64,000 nt of DNA from Chitinophaga oryzae (GTDB lineage: Bacteria > Bacteroidota > Bacteroidia > Chitinophagales > Chitinophagaceae): positions 248,001-312,000 of the forward strand of contig NZ_CP051204.2 in the NCBI RefSeq assembly GCF_012516375.2. The letters run 5' to 3'. This document shows, piece by piece, positions 15,779 to 25,770 of the stretch. The position numbers and the translations under genes are program-made. The notes under the pieces were generated by a model. The model searched no databases. It saw only the letters and a list, made by a program, of their open reading frames with translations, and was not told the origin of the DNA. Each line of letters opens with the position of its first letter. The stretch's first letter is position 1.

Positions 15779-17624
15779 AATATCCTCTTTCATTTTTGCC
15801 TTCCATGAAGTTCATGAAGGCTTTGTTCACCACGCGGTTGCCGCCGGGGGTAGGATAGTTACCGGTGAAGTACCAGTCGCCCAGGTTGTTGGGGCAAGCT
15901 TCGTGGAGGCTTTCGATGGATTGGTAGATGACTTCCACTTTTGCGCCGATGCCTTCCGGGGTGAGGATTTCCGCGATTTTAGCGGAGATCTGTTCCGGTG
16001 TGAACGGTTTATAGATGTTTTTCACCACGTTTTGAGCGTGGAGGGTATTGGTACGTTGTAATTCTTTACAGAGGCCGTAGGCTTCCTGGAGGATATGTTC
16101 CTTGCCGTGGTCTTTCAGCAGGGCGATGGCGGCCTGGAAGGCTACGAAGTCGCCCATTTTGCTCATATCGATGCCGTAGCAGTCGGGGTAGCGGATCTGC
16201 GGTGCAGAGGACACTACGATGATGCGTTTGGGGCCGAGGCGGTCCAGCATTTTGATGATGCTTTCGCGGAGGGTGGTGCCGCGAACGATGGAGTCGTCGA
16301 TGACCACGAGGGAGTCTATGCCGGGCCTTACGGTACCGTAGGTGATATCGTATACGTGTTGTACCATTTCATTACGGCTGGAATCTTCCGTGATGAAGGT
16401 GCGCATTTTCACGTCTTTGATGGCGATTTTATCGATGCGGATGCGGCGGTTGACCATTTCGTTGAGTTTTTCCTCATCGAAGTCTTTGCCCCAGGAGAGG
16501 ATTCTCTCCACTTTGATTTTGTTGAGATAATCTTCCAGTCCTTTTAAGAGGCCGTAGAAGGCTACTTCAGCAGTGTTGGGGATGAAGGAGAAGATGGTAT
16601 TTCTCAGGTCGTTGTCGATGGCTTTGAGCACGGTGGCAGACAGGTTACGGCCGAGGGAGGTCCGTTCCTTGTATATTTTTTCGTCGTTACCGCGGGAGAA
16701 GTAGATCCTTTCGAAGGAGCAGGCTTTGCGTTCTTTGGCTTCGAGGATCTGTTCGATGGCGTATTCGCCGTTTTCTTTGACGATGAGGGCGTTGCCGGGC
16801 ATCAGTTCGAGCACTTCATTTTCGCCTACGTTGAAGGTAGTGCGGATGGCGGCTCTTTCGGAGGCGGCAACGATCACGTCGTCGTTGATATAGTAGTAAG
16901 ACGGGCGGATACCGTGCGGGTCGCGGATCACGAAGGCGTCGCCGGTGCCGATAAGGCCGCAGGCGTGGTAGCCACCGTCGAACAGGGAGAAAGCCTGTTG
17001 CAGGATATTTTTAACATCGAGGCCGTTGCGGCGTTCTTCATCTTCTTTGCAGAGGAAGTGGTGAACGGTTTCCAGCATGGCGGCGAGGTCGGAGTTTTTA
17101 TGTACTTCACCGGGGTTTACCTGAACGAATTTGAAGAGTTCATCGGCGTTTACCAGGTTAAAGTTGCCTGCCATGGCGAGGTTGCGGGCGGGGATGGTGT
17201 TGTAGCGTACGAAGGGGTGGCAGAGTTCCACGTTGTTTTTGCCCTGTGTAGCGTAGCGGAGGTGTCCCATCAGGTTTTCACCTAAAAACCGGATATGTCC
17301 TTTGAGGAGGCCGGGGTATTTGGTGATTTCGGGCTGGTATTTTTCTATTTCCTGGATTTCCTCCCGGATTTTGCTGAAAACATCGCCGATAGCCTGTGGG
17401 GCGGCGCTGCGAATTCTGTGCATGAAAGGAACCCCCGGTTCTGTATTGAGTTTTACCGCGGCCACCCCAGCGCCGTCCTGGCCTCTGTTGTGTTGTTTTT
17501 CCATGAGCAGGTACAGTTTGTTCAGCCCATAGAACACAGTCCCATATTTTTGCTGGTAATAAGAGAATGGTTTTCTTAATCTTATGAATGCCAGGCCGCA
17601 TTCATGTTTGATCGCATCACTCAT
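15777..17624 (-). CDS. purF: Amidophosphoribosyltransferase-like protein (long form)
   Basis: The product of about 615 residues starts MSDAIKHECGLAFIRL; Cys9 after the short ECG propeptide is the expected glutaminase nucleophile. The N-terminal Ntn domain has NRGQDGAG and GHLRYATQG. The C-terminal phosphoribosyltransferase domain has the PRPP loop VVIDDSIVRGTT. It moves ammonia from glutamine to PRPP at the start of purine synthesis. It is about 100 residues longer than the E. coli enzyme and divergent between the domains, where only MRTFI of the usual KNRYxGRTFI survives. A long form is usual in this phylum as far as I recall. The start at 17624 is backed by the promoter at 17643. Confidence 0.85.
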   Translation of the reverse strand: MSDAIKHECGLAFIRLRKPFSYYQQKYGTVFYGLNKLYLLMEKQHNRGQDGAGVAAVKLNTEPGVPFMHRIRSAAPQAIGDVFSKIREEIQEIEKYQPEITKYPGLLKGHIRFLGENLMGHLRYATQGKNNVELCHPFVRYNTIPARNLAMAGNFNLVNADELFKFVQVNPGEVHKNSDLAAMLETVHHFLCKEDEERRNGLDVKNILQQAFSLFDGGYHACGLIGTGDAFVIRDPHGIRPSYYYINDDVIVAASERAAIRTTFNVGENEVLELMPGNALIVKENGEYAIEQILEAKERKACSFERIYFSRGNDEKIYKERTSLGRNLSATVLKAIDNDLRNTIFSFIPNTAEVAFYGLLKGLEDYLNKIKVERILSWGKDFDEEKLNEMVNRRIRIDKIAIKDVKMRTFITEDSSRNEMVQHVYDITYGTVRPGIDSLVVIDDSIVRGTTLRESIIKMLDRLGPKRIIVVSSAPQIRYPDCYGIDMSKMGDFVAFQAAIALLKDHGKEHILQEAYGLCKELQRTNTLHAQNVVKNIYKPFTPEQISAKIAEILTPEGIGAKVEVIYQSIESLHEACPNNLGDWYFTGNYPTPGGNRVVNKAFMNFMEGKNERGY

Positions 17625-17642
17625 CGCTGAAATTTGAAGACG

Positions 17643-17650
17643 CAAAGTTA
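17643..17650 (-). promoter_or_regulatory. -7 promoter motif for purF
   Basis: The minus strand reads TAACTTTG (TAnnTTTG), 18 nt upstream of the purF ATG. It fixes the start against the upstream in-frame extension to 17777. Confidence 0.65.
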
Positions 17651-17781
17651 CGCCAAAAAAATGCGAATTACGAATTGTGTGTTGAGTGGTGAAAAGCCGG
17701 TTGACGGAGTGTGGGGGAAAAAGGAGGGCATCTGCCTGAAACGGGGGGCCAACGGGGGGAAGCAGGAGTGTCAGCAATGAG

Positions 17782-17824
17782 GAAGAGCGAAGACAGGAGC
17801 TGTTCGCTGCTATCTTCGCTCTTC
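17782..17824 (-). terminator. Hairpin downstream of the SurA-like gene
   Basis: GAAGAGCGAAGA and TCTTCGCTCTTC form a perfect 12-bp stem with a 19-nt loop, 33 nt past the SurA-like stop. No strong T run follows. The rest of the 17651-17856 gap shows only a short AATTACG fragment near 17664. Confidence 0.5.
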
Positions 17825-17856
17825 AGGAGAATTCGTTTATATCCTGTTCCTTACCG

Positions 17857-19236
17857 TTATTGTTTGGCCAGGGAGGCCATCCATTGGCTGATGTGGGAAC
17901 AGTTTTTATAGTCATCATCTACATGTACGTAGAAGGTGGGTATTTTTTCGATGAGCCATTTGTTGATGGCTTCAGCCCTTTTGATATCGAGGGTACGTTG
18001 CTGAATGCGGGAATAGTCGTCCGTCAGATTTTCGCGGTGTGGCTGGGTGCGTGTTTTAAGGTACACGATCCGTACGCCGGCGCGGCCTGTTTCGTCGGTG
18101 AACGAAACGGGGGCGGATATCTGTCCGGGTTTGAGGGTATCGAGCATCAGTACGATGTCTCTTTCGGAGGGATCGTCCAGCTGGTCGATGGTGAGCAGGG
18201 TGCCTTCTCCAGTTTTGGACTGGAGCATGCCGCCGTCGAATTTGGCGCTGGGGGCGTCGCTGTATTTGGCTACCGCTTCGGAGAAGGTGAGTTTGTTGTT
18301 CACGATCAGGGTGCGGATAGAGTCCAGTTTGGTGGTAGCGCCGGCGAGGTCGGACTTGGTCACCGCTGCTTTGAGCAGGATATGCTGTACGGTTACGTTA
18401 TCACCGGAGCGTTTGATCATCTGGATGAGGTGGTAACCGAACTGTGATTTTACCGGGGAGGATATTTCGCCTTCTTTCAGACGGAAGGCTGCCGCCATGA
18501 AGTCGGCATCCCATTGTTTATCGCTGCGGTTCATCACGTAGATGCCTTTGTTTTCTTTCACGCCGGGGTCTTCAGAGTAGAGGATGGCGAGGGAGCCGAA
18601 GTCGGATTCCTTGTTGAGCACTCTTTTTTTGAAGTCCTGGAGGCGTTCGATGGCGTAGTTGTCCATTTCGCGGGTGGCCTTGGGGATGAGGATGAGTTGT
18701 CCTATTTCCAGTTCGGACTCATAGAAATGGAGGCTGTCTTTGGGGATGGCGTCGAAGTAGCGTTTTACTTCGGAGGGTGTTACTTTTACGTTTTCCACCA
18801 CTTTATTGCGCATAGCCTGAGCGAGGAGGCCTTCCTTGATGGGTTGGCGGAACCGTTCGCGGAGCTGGTATACGCTATAGCCGGTAATTTCTTTCATTTT
18901 TTCTTTGGAGCCGTAGAGCTGTTCGAAGTAGCGGATACGGTTTTCCATTTGTGCTTCCACGTCTCCGTCAGAAACGGGCAAGCTGTCCCTTTCTGCCTGG
19001 AGCACCATCACCTTTTGGGAGATCAGCATTTCCATGGTAGTGCAGGCAGCCTGGGGGCTGACGGTGCCATCGGGGGAGTTCCGGGCCTGGTCAGCCAGGG
19101 CGCCGTCCATATCGGATTTGAGGATGATCTTATCCCCTACTACGCCGATAATTTTGTCTGCCACGAGTTTTTGCTGAGCGGCAGCAGCTTGCCATAACAG
19201 CAAAGCTCCTGCAGATAAAGCCAAAAGTTTCTTCAT
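17857..19236 (-). CDS. SurA-like periplasmic peptidylprolyl isomerase
   Basis: The product of about 459 residues has a signal peptide (MKKLLALSAGALLLWQAAAA), a SurA-type N-terminal chaperone region (DKIIGVVGDKIILKSD, about residues 25-40), and two parvulin-like PpiC domains, the first near 170-280 (ending FGYHLIQMIKR) and the second near 290-400. Such proteins help fold outer-membrane barrels in the periplasm. The ATG at 19236 is preferred over the upstream in-frame start at 19266, since a -7 motif lies at 19254. Neighbours are purF downstream and infB upstream on the same strand, separated by hairpins. Confidence 0.88.
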   Translation of the reverse strand: MKKLLALSAGALLLWQAAAAQQKLVADKIIGVVGDKIILKSDMDGALADQARNSPDGTVSPQAACTTMEMLISQKVMVLQAERDSLPVSDGDVEAQMENRIRYFEQLYGSKEKMKEITGYSVYQLRERFRQPIKEGLLAQAMRNKVVENVKVTPSEVKRYFDAIPKDSLHFYESELEIGQLILIPKATREMDNYAIERLQDFKKRVLNKESDFGSLAILYSEDPGVKENKGIYVMNRSDKQWDADFMAAAFRLKEGEISSPVKSQFGYHLIQMIKRSGDNVTVQHILLKAAVTKSDLAGATTKLDSIRTLIVNNKLTFSEAVAKYSDAPSAKFDGGMLQSKTGEGTLLTIDQLDDPSERDIVLMLDTLKPGQISAPVSFTDETGRAGVRIVYLKTRTQPHRENLTDDYSRIQQRTLDIKRAEAINKWLIEKIPTFYVHVDDDYKNCSHISQWMASLAKQ

Positions 19237-19253
19237 ATTATAGCGGTAAAATC

Positions 19254-19261
19254 CAAAAATA
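19254..19261 (-). promoter_or_regulatory. -7 promoter motif for the SurA-like gene
   Basis: The minus strand reads TATTTTTG (TAnnTTTG), 17 nt upstream of the ATG at 19236. Confidence 0.5.
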
Positions 19262-19357
19262 ACCATTTAAAGATCAGGACTGTATTTAATATCGACGGAT
19301 TTAACAAAAGTTTAGATAAGCCTTTGGTTTTACGCCGATGGGGAGGGATATCAAAAG

Positions 19358-19441
19358 AAAAAGCTGTCAAAAAGCGGGGATATTGAGGGTATCTCCATTT
19401 CTGACAGCTTTTTTATGTCTTCCCGGCCTTGGGGCCGGGAA
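19358..19441 (-). terminator. Tandem hairpins ending the rimP-nusA-infB operon
   Basis: On the minus strand, directly after the infB stop, TTCCCGGCC-CCAA-GGCCGGGAA forms a 9-bp stem (19420-19441). It is followed by a longer-range pair, AAGCTGTCA with TGACAGCTT, ending in a T run (19358-19414). Together they look like an intrinsic terminator preceded by a stabilising stem. Confidence 0.7.
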
Positions 19442-19448
19442 GCGGGTA

Positions 19449-22400
19449 TTAGAGTGTTCTTTTTACTTCCACCTCTTCAAAGCCTTCGATGATATCGTCG
19501 GGTCTGAGGTCGCTGTAGTTGCGGATACTGAGACCGCATTCCATGTTGGCGGCAACTTCCTTCACGTCGTCTTTATAACGTTTGAGGGAGCCGAGTTCGC
19601 CGGTGTGGACTACGATACCGTCGCGTACTACGTTGATGCGGGTGTTCCTGGTCAGCTTGCCATCGAGTACGAAGCAACCGGCCACAGTAACCTTGTCGAA
19701 TTTGTAGGTTTCGCGTACTTGTACGTTGCACACCACTTTTTTCTCGATTTTGGGTTCCAGCATGCCTTCCATCGCGCTTTTGATCTCGTCGATCGCATCG
19801 TAGATGATGGAGTAGTTGCGGATTTCGATGTTTTCCTTTTCTGCAAGTTTGGCGGCCTGAGAAGAGGGGCGTACCTGGAAACCGAGGATGATGGCGTCGG
19901 AGGCAGTAGCGAGCAATACGTCGGATTCGGTGATCTGGCCTACTGCTTTGTGTACGATACTGATCACGATTTCTTCGGTAGACAGTTTCTGGAGGGAGTC
20001 GCTCAATGCTTCCACAGAGCCGTCGAAGTCGGCCTTGATGATGAGGTTGAGCTGTTTAAAGTTACCCAGAGCCAGCCTGCGGCCGATTTCATCGAGGGTG
20101 ATATGTTTCTTGGTGCGGATACCTTGTTCGCGAACGATCTGGGCTCTGCGGTTAGCCGTTTCTTTAGCTTCAGATTCGTCTTCGTACATTTTGAATTTCT
20201 CACCGGCTTGTGGTGCGCCGTTGAGGCCGAGCACCTGTACCGGCATGGAAGGACCAGCCTCATCCATACGTTGGCCGCGTTCGTTGAACATGGCTTTGAT
20301 TTTACCGTAGAAGGAGCCGGACACGATGGTATCGCCCTGGCGGAGGGTACCGTTTTGTACCAGCAGGGAGGCAACGTAACCGCGGCCTTTATCGAGGGAA
20401 GCTTCCACGATGCTACCGGATGCTTCGCGGTCCGGGTTGGCTTTCAGTTCGAGGAGTTCTGCTTCCAGCAGGATTTTTTCCAGCAGGATATCGATGTTGA
20501 GGCCGCTTTTAGCGGAGATTTCCTGGCTTTGGTATTTACCGCCCCAGTCTTCCACGAGGAGGTTGAGCTGGGCGAGTTGTTCCTTGATTTTTTCCGGGTT
20601 GGCGCCGTCTTTATCAATTTTGTTGATAGCGAATACCATTGGGAGGCCTGCGGCCTGAGAGTGGGAGATCGCTTCACGTGTTTGAGGCATGATGGCGTCG
20701 TCGGCGGCTACCACGATCACAGCGATATCCGCTGCTTTGGCACCGCGGGCACGCATGGCCGTAAAGGCTTCGTGGCCGGGGGTATCGAGGAAGGTTATTT
20801 TTTTGCCGTTGGCTGTTGTTACCTGGTAAGCACCGATGTGTTGGGTGATACCGCCGGCTTCACCCGCTACCACGTTGGCGTTGCGGATATAGTCGAGCAG
20901 TGATGTTTTACCGTGGTCAACGTGACCCATGATGGTAACGATGGGAGCGCGTGGCTGGAGGTCTTCCGGAGCGTCGATATCTTCTTCTTCTTCGGAGTCT
21001 TCCACAGCGTCGAGGCCGATGAATTCCACTTCATAGCCGAATTCGCCGGCTACCAGTTCGATTACTTCCGCGTCGAGGCGTTGGTTGATGGACACCATGA
21101 TACCGAGGCCCATACATTTGGAGATGACTTCGGCGAAGCTTACGTCCATGAGGTTGGCGAGTTCGCTTACGGAAACGAATTCCGTTACCTGGAGTTTGTT
21201 GTCTTCAACGCCCTCTTTGGCTTTCTGGCTGGCTCTTTCCTCGCGTTTTTCCCTACGGTGTTTGGCTTTCACGTTTTTACCGCGACCGCCGCCACCGAGT
21301 TTGGCCATGGTTTCCTTGATTTTATTCTGGATTTCGTTTTTATCGATTTCCTTTTCTTCCACAGTGCGTTTATCATCAGCGCCGCGACCACCGGGACGGA
21401 AGTTGCCGCCCTGGCCGGGTCTGTTGAAGCCGGGTCTGTTACCTTGACCCTGGCCGCCTTGTCTGTTGAAGTTGCCGCCTTGCTGGCCGCCTTGTCTGTT
21501 GCCGCCCTGGCCACTGCCCTGGCCTCTGTTAAAGCCGCCGCCTTGCTGGCCGCCGCCTCTGTTGAAGCCGCCGCCCTGGCCTTGCTGGCCGCCGGGTCTG
21601 TTGCCATGGCCCTGGCCGCCCTGGTTGCGGTTGTCACCCTGGTTACGGTTGTCGCCGTGCGGGCGATTGCCGCCACGGTTATCGCCGCGGTTGTCGCGGT
21701 TTTCGTGGTGGGGACGGTTACCGCCGCCTTGTCCTTGCTGGCCGCCTTCTTTGAAGTCTTTCGGCTGGATGGGTTCGGGTTTTTTCTCCACGATGATACG
21801 TTTGCGTTTACGTTTTTCATCGCGGTTGAAGTTGCCTTTATTGTTATCGCGTCTGTCGGACTGAACGGGCAGTTCGATTTTCCCGATTACTTTAGGGCCG
21901 GTCAGTTTTTCGGCCTGGATGTTACTGATCACGGTGGGCTCTTCCGGTTGTTGGGGAGGAGTTGGTGTGTTTTCAGCAGCGGGGGCAGGCGGAATATTGC
22001 GTTGTTCTTCCTTTACGGGCTGTTTAACAGGAATGTTAGCCGGTTCTTTGATTGCAGCCGGTTTTGCCTCTTGTAATACTTCTTCCACTTTGTTAACTAC
22101 AGGTTTATCTTCAACCGGTGCGGCTTTTTCCGTTTTTTCTGTCGTATCGGTTTTAACTGTTTGCGCTACTTTCTCTGCTTGCGGAGCGGGTGCTGTTTCG
22201 GCTTTTTCCGCTTTTGGTGCTGCTTTTTCCACGTCTTCCTGTTTTGCAACGGGGGCAGTTGGAGCCGGCGTGGGTTCCGGTTTTTCTTCCGGTTTAGCTG
22301 CTACGGGAGGGGTCACCGGTTGTGGTTTTTCCTCTTTGGGAGCAGGGGCAGCCGGTTGTGGAACCGGTTTTTCTTCCGGTTCTTTTTTGGCAGCGGGTTT

Positions 22401-23018
22401 TTTATTACGGTTAAGGGCGTCGAGGTCGATCGTGGTGATGACTTTCGGGCCATTAATCTTAGGAGATTCTGTTTTCACGACTTCCGGTTCAGCGGGAGTA
22501 GCCGGTGCTTTGGGAACTTCCGCAACAGGGGGAGCTGTAACAGCCGGACGTTCTTGTTTGGGCAGGGCTTCCTCTTTTTCTTTTACCGGAGGAGGTGTGG
22601 GTTGAGCCGGAGCAGCCGCCTGAGGTTCCTTCTTAGGCGTTTCCTTCACAGGTTCCTGTTTAGGTTCGGGGGCTTGTTCAGCTTTGGGAGCTTCCGCTAC
22701 GGGTGCAGCCTCATCTTTATCTTTCAGGTTCTTTTTTGCCGCAGCCTCTGCTTCCTCTTTCTCCTTCTTCATCTTTGTTTCTAACACGCTTCCTTTGGGC
22801 AGGGCTATCTGGTCGCTTTTGCGTTTGTTAGCCTTGTCCTGCTGGAATTCCGACTGCAGAGCTGTGTACATGACAGCCGTAAGGCGGGCATTTGGAGATC
22901 CAAAGCCGCCCATATCGAAGCCTTTATTGCTAAGGAAATCGATGAGCGTTTCCTTACCAATATTAAACTCTTTGGCTGCAGCCAGCAATCGTGGTGTGTT
23001 GTTTGTTGTTTCAGGCAT
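19449..23018 (-). CDS. infB: Translation initiation factor IF-2
   Basis: The product of about 1189 residues starts [18 protein letters not shown], the IF2_N module. A very long disordered N-terminal region follows: a Pro/Ala/Lys/Glu-rich part (about residues 70-430), then a Gly/Asn/Gln/Arg-rich part (about 430-550) with repeated GGNR-, QGG- and RGG-like units. The GTPase has [33 protein letters not shown] and SAKSG, then domains that bind fMet-tRNA. The in-frame extension to 23162 overlaps nusA and is rejected. It is third in the rimP-nusA-infB operon, 130 nt after nusA. The RGG-like block is unusual for IF-2 and may bind RNA or drive condensation (inference). Confidence 0.95.
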   Translation of the reverse strand: MPETTNNTPRLLAAAKEFNIGKETLIDFLSNKGFDMGGFGSPNARLTAVMYTALQSEFQQDKANKRKSDQIALPKGSVLETKMKKEKEEAEAAAKKNLKDKDEAAPVAEAPKAEQAPEPKQEPVKETPKKEPQAAAPAQPTPPPVKEKEEALPKQERPAVTAPPVAEVPKAPATPAEPEVVKTESPKINGPKVITTIDLDALNRNKKPAAKKEPEEKPVPQPAAPAPKEEKPQPVTPPVAAKPEEKPEPTPAPTAPVAKQEDVEKAAPKAEKAETAPAPQAEKVAQTVKTDTTEKTEKAAPVEDKPVVNKVEEVLQEAKPAAIKEPANIPVKQPVKEEQRNIPPAPAAENTPTPPQQPEEPTVISNIQAEKLTGPKVIGKIELPVQSDRRDNNKGNFNRDEKRKRKRIIVEKKPEPIQPKDFKEGGQQGQGGGNRPHHENRDNRGDNRGGNRPHGDNRNQGDNRNQGGQGHGNRPGGQQGQGGGFNRGGGQQGGGFNRGQGSGQGGNRQGGQQGGNFNRQGGQGQGNRPGFNRPGQGGNFRPGGRGADDKRTVEEKEIDKNEIQNKIKETMAKLGGGGRGKNVKAKHRREKREERASQKAKEGVEDNKLQVTEFVSVSELANLMDVSFAEVISKCMGLGIMVSINQRLDAEVIELVAGEFGYEVEFIGLDAVEDSEEEEDIDAPEDLQPRAPIVTIMGHVDHGKTSLLDYIRNANVVAGEAGGITQHIGAYQVTTANGKKITFLDTPGHEAFTAMRARGAKAADIAVIVVAADDAIMPQTREAISHSQAAGLPMVFAINKIDKDGANPEKIKEQLAQLNLLVEDWGGKYQSQEISAKSGLNIDILLEKILLEAELLELKANPDREASGSIVEASLDKGRGYVASLLVQNGTLRQGDTIVSGSFYGKIKAMFNERGQRMDEAGPSMPVQVLGLNGAPQAGEKFKMYEDESEAKETANRRAQIVREQGIRTKKHITLDEIGRRLALGNFKQLNLIIKADFDGSVEALSDSLQKLSTEEIVISIVHKAVGQITESDVLLATASDAIILGFQVRPSSQAAKLAEKENIEIRNYSIIYDAIDEIKSAMEGMLEPKIEKKVVCNVQVRETYKFDKVTVAGCFVLDGKLTRNTRINVVRDGIVVHTGELGSLKRYKDDVKEVAANMECGLSIRNYSDLRPDDIIEGFEEVEVKRTL

Positions 23019-23148
23019 ATCGTATTTCGGGCCTCCCCTGTTTCCCGTTTCTTCCAAACGGGATGTTTTTTTACGTTTAAACAATAACTCGAAAAAATCA
23101 ATTCCCCTTCTAATAAGCCCTTTACCTGGGAAGGTTTCTGGCTGGGCT

Positions 23149-24396
23149 TTATTCTTTGTCAAACTCTTCCTGTAATATTCTTCTTACATCCTGCACTGTC
23201 TCTTCTTCCAGATCCGAACGGCGAACCAGTTCTTCAGTGGTCAGCTCCAATACGCTGCGGGCAGTGTCACAACCTATTCTTTTCAGTTCGTCAATGATCC
23301 ATTCTTCGATTTCATCTGAGAATTCTTCCAGATCGATATCAAATTCAGCCTGTTCCTGGGCTTCGTCGCGGAAGACATCAATTTCAAAGCCTGTGAGTTC
23401 GCAGGCGAGTTTGATGTTAACGCCTTTTTTACCGATGGCCAGTGATACCTGGTCAGGGTTAAGGTAAACGGAAGCGTATTTGTTTTCGCTATCTACTTCC
23501 ATGCGGCTGATCCGGGCGGGTGTGAGGGAGCGCTGAATCAACAGCTGGATGTTGGTAGTATAGTTGATGATATCGATATTTTCGTTTCTGAGCTCGCGCA
23601 CGATGCCGTGGATGCGGCTACCTTTCATACCTACGCAGGCACCTACCGGGTCGATACGGTCATCGTAGGATTCAACGGCCACTTTCGCTCTTTCGCCGGG
23701 TTCGCGGACGATTTTCTTGATCACAATCAGGCCGTCAAAGATCTCGGGTACTTCAATTTCCAGCAATTTAGCCAGGAAGGATGGATGTGTGCGGGAAAGA
23801 ATGATGAGTGGCGCGTTGTTTTTCATTTCCACTTTCTTTACTACCGCCCTTACATTTTCTCCTTTTTTGAAATAATCCGTCGGAATCTGCTCAGATTTGG
23901 GCAAAATTAACTCATTCCCTTCATCATCAAGCAATAAAACTTCTTTTTTCCAAACCTGGTATACTTCCCCGGTAACAATTTCGCCGGCTTTGTCGGCGTA
24001 TTTCTTTACCAGGATGTTCTTTTTAAGGTCGCCGATACGCGCGGAGAGGGTTTGTTTGGCGGCGAGGATAGCCCTGCGGCCGAAGTCGAGGATCTCCACT
24101 TCTTCATAGAGATCTTCCCCAATCTGGTAGTCCGGTTCTACTTTAATGGCGTCGGAATAGGCGATCTGCGCATTTTCGTCTTCCACTTCGCCGTCAGCCA
24201 CGATAGTGCGGCGGCGTAATATTTCAAGGTCACCTTTCTCTGTATTTACGATCACGTCAAAATTCTCATCAGAGCCATACTTTTTCCGCAGCAGTGTTTT
24301 GAACACATCTTCCAATACCTTCATCAACGTAGGGCGGTCAATGTTTTCCGCCTCCTTGAACTCGGTGAATGACTCAATCAGGTTAATACTAGCCAT
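23149..24396 (-). CDS. nusA: Transcription termination/antitermination factor NusA
   Basis: The 415-residue protein has the NusA N-terminal domain (about residues 1-130), an S1 domain ([20 protein letters not shown]), KH1 and KH2 ([41 protein letters not shown]). A short C-terminal helix-hairpin part follows instead of the E. coli acidic repeats. It binds RNA polymerase and modulates pausing and termination. It starts 16 nt after the rimP stop. NusA may act on the hairpin in the operon leader (inference from the E. coli operon). Confidence 0.95.
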   Translation of the reverse strand: MASINLIESFTEFKEAENIDRPTLMKVLEDVFKTLLRKKYGSDENFDVIVNTEKGDLEILRRRTIVADGEVEDENAQIAYSDAIKVEPDYQIGEDLYEEVEILDFGRRAILAAKQTLSARIGDLKKNILVKKYADKAGEIVTGEVYQVWKKEVLLLDDEGNELILPKSEQIPTDYFKKGENVRAVVKKVEMKNNAPLIILSRTHPSFLAKLLEIEVPEIFDGLIVIKKIVREPGERAKVAVESYDDRIDPVGACVGMKGSRIHGIVRELRNENIDIINYTTNIQLLIQRSLTPARISRMEVDSENKYASVYLNPDQVSLAIGKKGVNIKLACELTGFEIDVFRDEAQEQAEFDIDLEEFSDEIEEWIIDELKRIGCDTARSVLELTTEELVRRSDLEEETVQDVRRILQEEFDKE

Positions 24397-24412
24397 GTTT
24401 ATGTATTATATT

Positions 24413-24877
24413 TTAAAACACGATGCACACTTTGGTGTGCTTTATTTCATTTAGTTTTAATTCCGTTTGTTTGGTTTCTTTCTTTTTGCCGATTGTTTCC
24501 TCAATGGTGATGGAGTCATCCGTTACCGTCAGCAATGTACCTTCTTTCACTGCGCCGTCAAGGAGGGTGACTTCCACCTTACGGCCAATGTTTTTCAGGT
24601 ATTGTCTGTGCAGTTTCAGGGGCTCGTCGAGCCCGGGGGAAGAAACTTCCAGGGAGAAATCGTTGTCCGGAAAGAGCTCGCTGGTTTCCAGCAATGCGTA
24701 GAGTTTACGGTTGAAAGACACCAGTTTGTCCACTGGTATCCCCTTATCCCCATCAATAAAAAGTTTTATGTTATTAGTGGGTTTTATCCTGATTTCTACC
24801 AAAAAATCGTCGGGATTATTTACCAGCAGTCCTTCTGCCAATTCCCGGATAGCTTTTATCACTTGTTCGTTTGCCAT
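24413..24877 (-). CDS. rimP: Ribosome maturation factor RimP
   Basis: The product of about 154 residues starts MANEQVIKAIRELAEG and has the RimP N-terminal domain with NDFSLEVSSPGLDEPLK (near residue 72-88), the family signature, and a C-terminal Sm-like domain. It helps 30S subunit maturation. It heads the operon with nusA and infB. An upstream in-frame ATG at 24925 would translate through a hairpin-terminator sequence; 24877 is preferred. Confidence 0.93.
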   Translation of the reverse strand: MANEQVIKAIRELAEGLLVNNPDDFLVEIRIKPTNNIKLFIDGDKGIPVDKLVSFNRKLYALLETSELFPDNDFSLEVSSPGLDEPLKLHRQYLKNIGRKVEVTLLDGAVKEGTLLTVTDDSITIEETIGKKKETKQTELKLNEIKHTKVCIVF

Positions 24878-24879
24878 AC

Positions 24880-24917
24880 AAAAAACGAGAAGGGGACGTT
24901 CTCTCGTCCCCTTCGTT
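24880..24917 (-). terminator. Terminator-like hairpin in the rimP leader (possible attenuator)
   Basis: The minus strand reads AACGA-AGGGGACG, loop AGAGAA, CGTCCCCT-TC-TCGTT (2-nt bulge), then six Ts, ending next to the rimP ATG. It has the form of an intrinsic terminator but lies between the promoter at 24937 and the operon it would serve. Confidence 0.7.
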
Positions 24918-24936
24918 TGAATCATTTTTCCTGATG

Positions 24937-24944
24937 CAAATCTA
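24937..24944 (-). promoter_or_regulatory. -7 promoter motif for rimP-nusA-infB
   Basis: The minus strand reads TAGATTTG (TAnnTTTG). Transcription would begin near 24930, giving a leader of about 50 nt made almost wholly of the hairpin at 24880-24917. Confidence 0.6.
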
Positions 24945-25039
24945 CAAATTATTATTTTGATTGAAAAACAAAATCTTTAACTTGAAGTGAATTCAGACCG
25001 CAGACAGCCCCATTGACAGAACATATTTAAATTTTTTTA

Positions 25040-25336
25040 ATGATATTTACGTTCCTGAAGAAATTTCCCCTGGAACTGCTGGCCTGGCCGGTGGGTCTGA
25101 CAGGATTGTTTTTTCTGGACCCGGCCGCTGGTCAGCCCTCCCTGTGCCTGTTTAAAAATATCGGTATTCCCTTCTGCCCCGGCTGCGGGCTGGGCCACGG
25201 AATCCACTTTTTCCTGCACGGCCGCTGGCTGGAGGCCCTGCACCACCACTGGCTGGCGCCCGCCGTGGTACTGATACTGGTTTACCGGACCGTTCAACTG
25301 GCCCGGCTTCAATTTGCAGAACTTAAATTACAATAA
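25040..25336 (+). CDS. DUF2752 membrane protein
   Basis: The 98-residue protein has two or three membrane segments and the DUF2752 signature IPFCPGCGLGHGIHFFLHG (about residues 44-62). Its function is unknown. It lies 6 nt before a TM2-domain gene on the same strand, a pairing common in Bacteroidota, and is divergent from rimP. Confidence 0.85.
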   Translation: MIFTFLKKFPLELLAWPVGLTGLFFLDPAAGQPSLCLFKNIGIPFCPGCGLGHGIHFFLHGRWLEALHHHWLAPAVVLILVYRTVQLARLQFAELKLQ

Positions 25337-25342
25337 ATCGTT

Positions 25343-25693
25343 ATGTCTGATTTTTCATATGCCATGTTACCGGGCATCGAACAGGAAGAAATGCTGTGGC
25401 TGCAGGAACTGACAAGAGGCTACAGCTCCGAAAACAAACAACGTTTCCTGGCACTGTACCAGTCCCGCCGGAAAGATCCCCAGATGATCCTGATCTGCTG
25501 CCTGATCGGGTTGGTAGGCGCCGCGGGGATCCAGCGTTTTATGCTCAACCAGATTGCCATGGGCATCCTTTATTTCGTGACCTTCGGCTTCTGTATGATC
25601 GGCACCATCATCGATGCGGTCAACCATCGCAGGCTGGCATGGGAATTCAATAAAAAGGAGGCGCTGTCCTGCGCCGCACTGCTGGGCCTGTAA
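25343..25693 (+). CDS. TM2-domain membrane protein
   Basis: The 116-residue protein has a soluble N-terminal half rich in Gln and Glu, then two membrane segments with the TM2 pattern: LIGLVGAAGIQRFMLNQIAMGILY and IGTIIDAV, split by a short turn with Arg and Asn (about residues 52-95). Function is unknown. It is probably cotranscribed with the DUF2752 gene. Confidence 0.85.
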   Translation: MSDFSYAMLPGIEQEEMLWLQELTRGYSSENKQRFLALYQSRRKDPQMILICCLIGLVGAAGIQRFMLNQIAMGILYFVTFGFCMIGTIIDAVNHRRLAWEFNKKEALSCAALLGL

Positions 25694-25755
25694 CAGGCAA
25701 CGTTAAAGAATCCTTAAAATCAGCGGATTATCCGGTTAACGGAAAGATAATCTGC

Positions 25756-25763
25756 TACCTTTG
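25756..25763 (+). promoter_or_regulatory. -7 promoter motif for the DUF4834 gene
   Basis: TACCTTTG (TAnnTTTG) ends 7 nt before the ATG at 25771, suggesting a leaderless or very short-leader mRNA, as at 4761. Confidence 0.65.
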
Positions 25764-25770
25764 TCGCACT

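Noticed and set aside
19338..22076. Two long plus-strand ORFs (521 and 387 codons) opposite infB
   Set aside because: They are antisense to the IF-2 gene, and the second is mostly Ala/Leu/Val repeats mirroring the Gly/Asn/Gln/Arg-rich linker.
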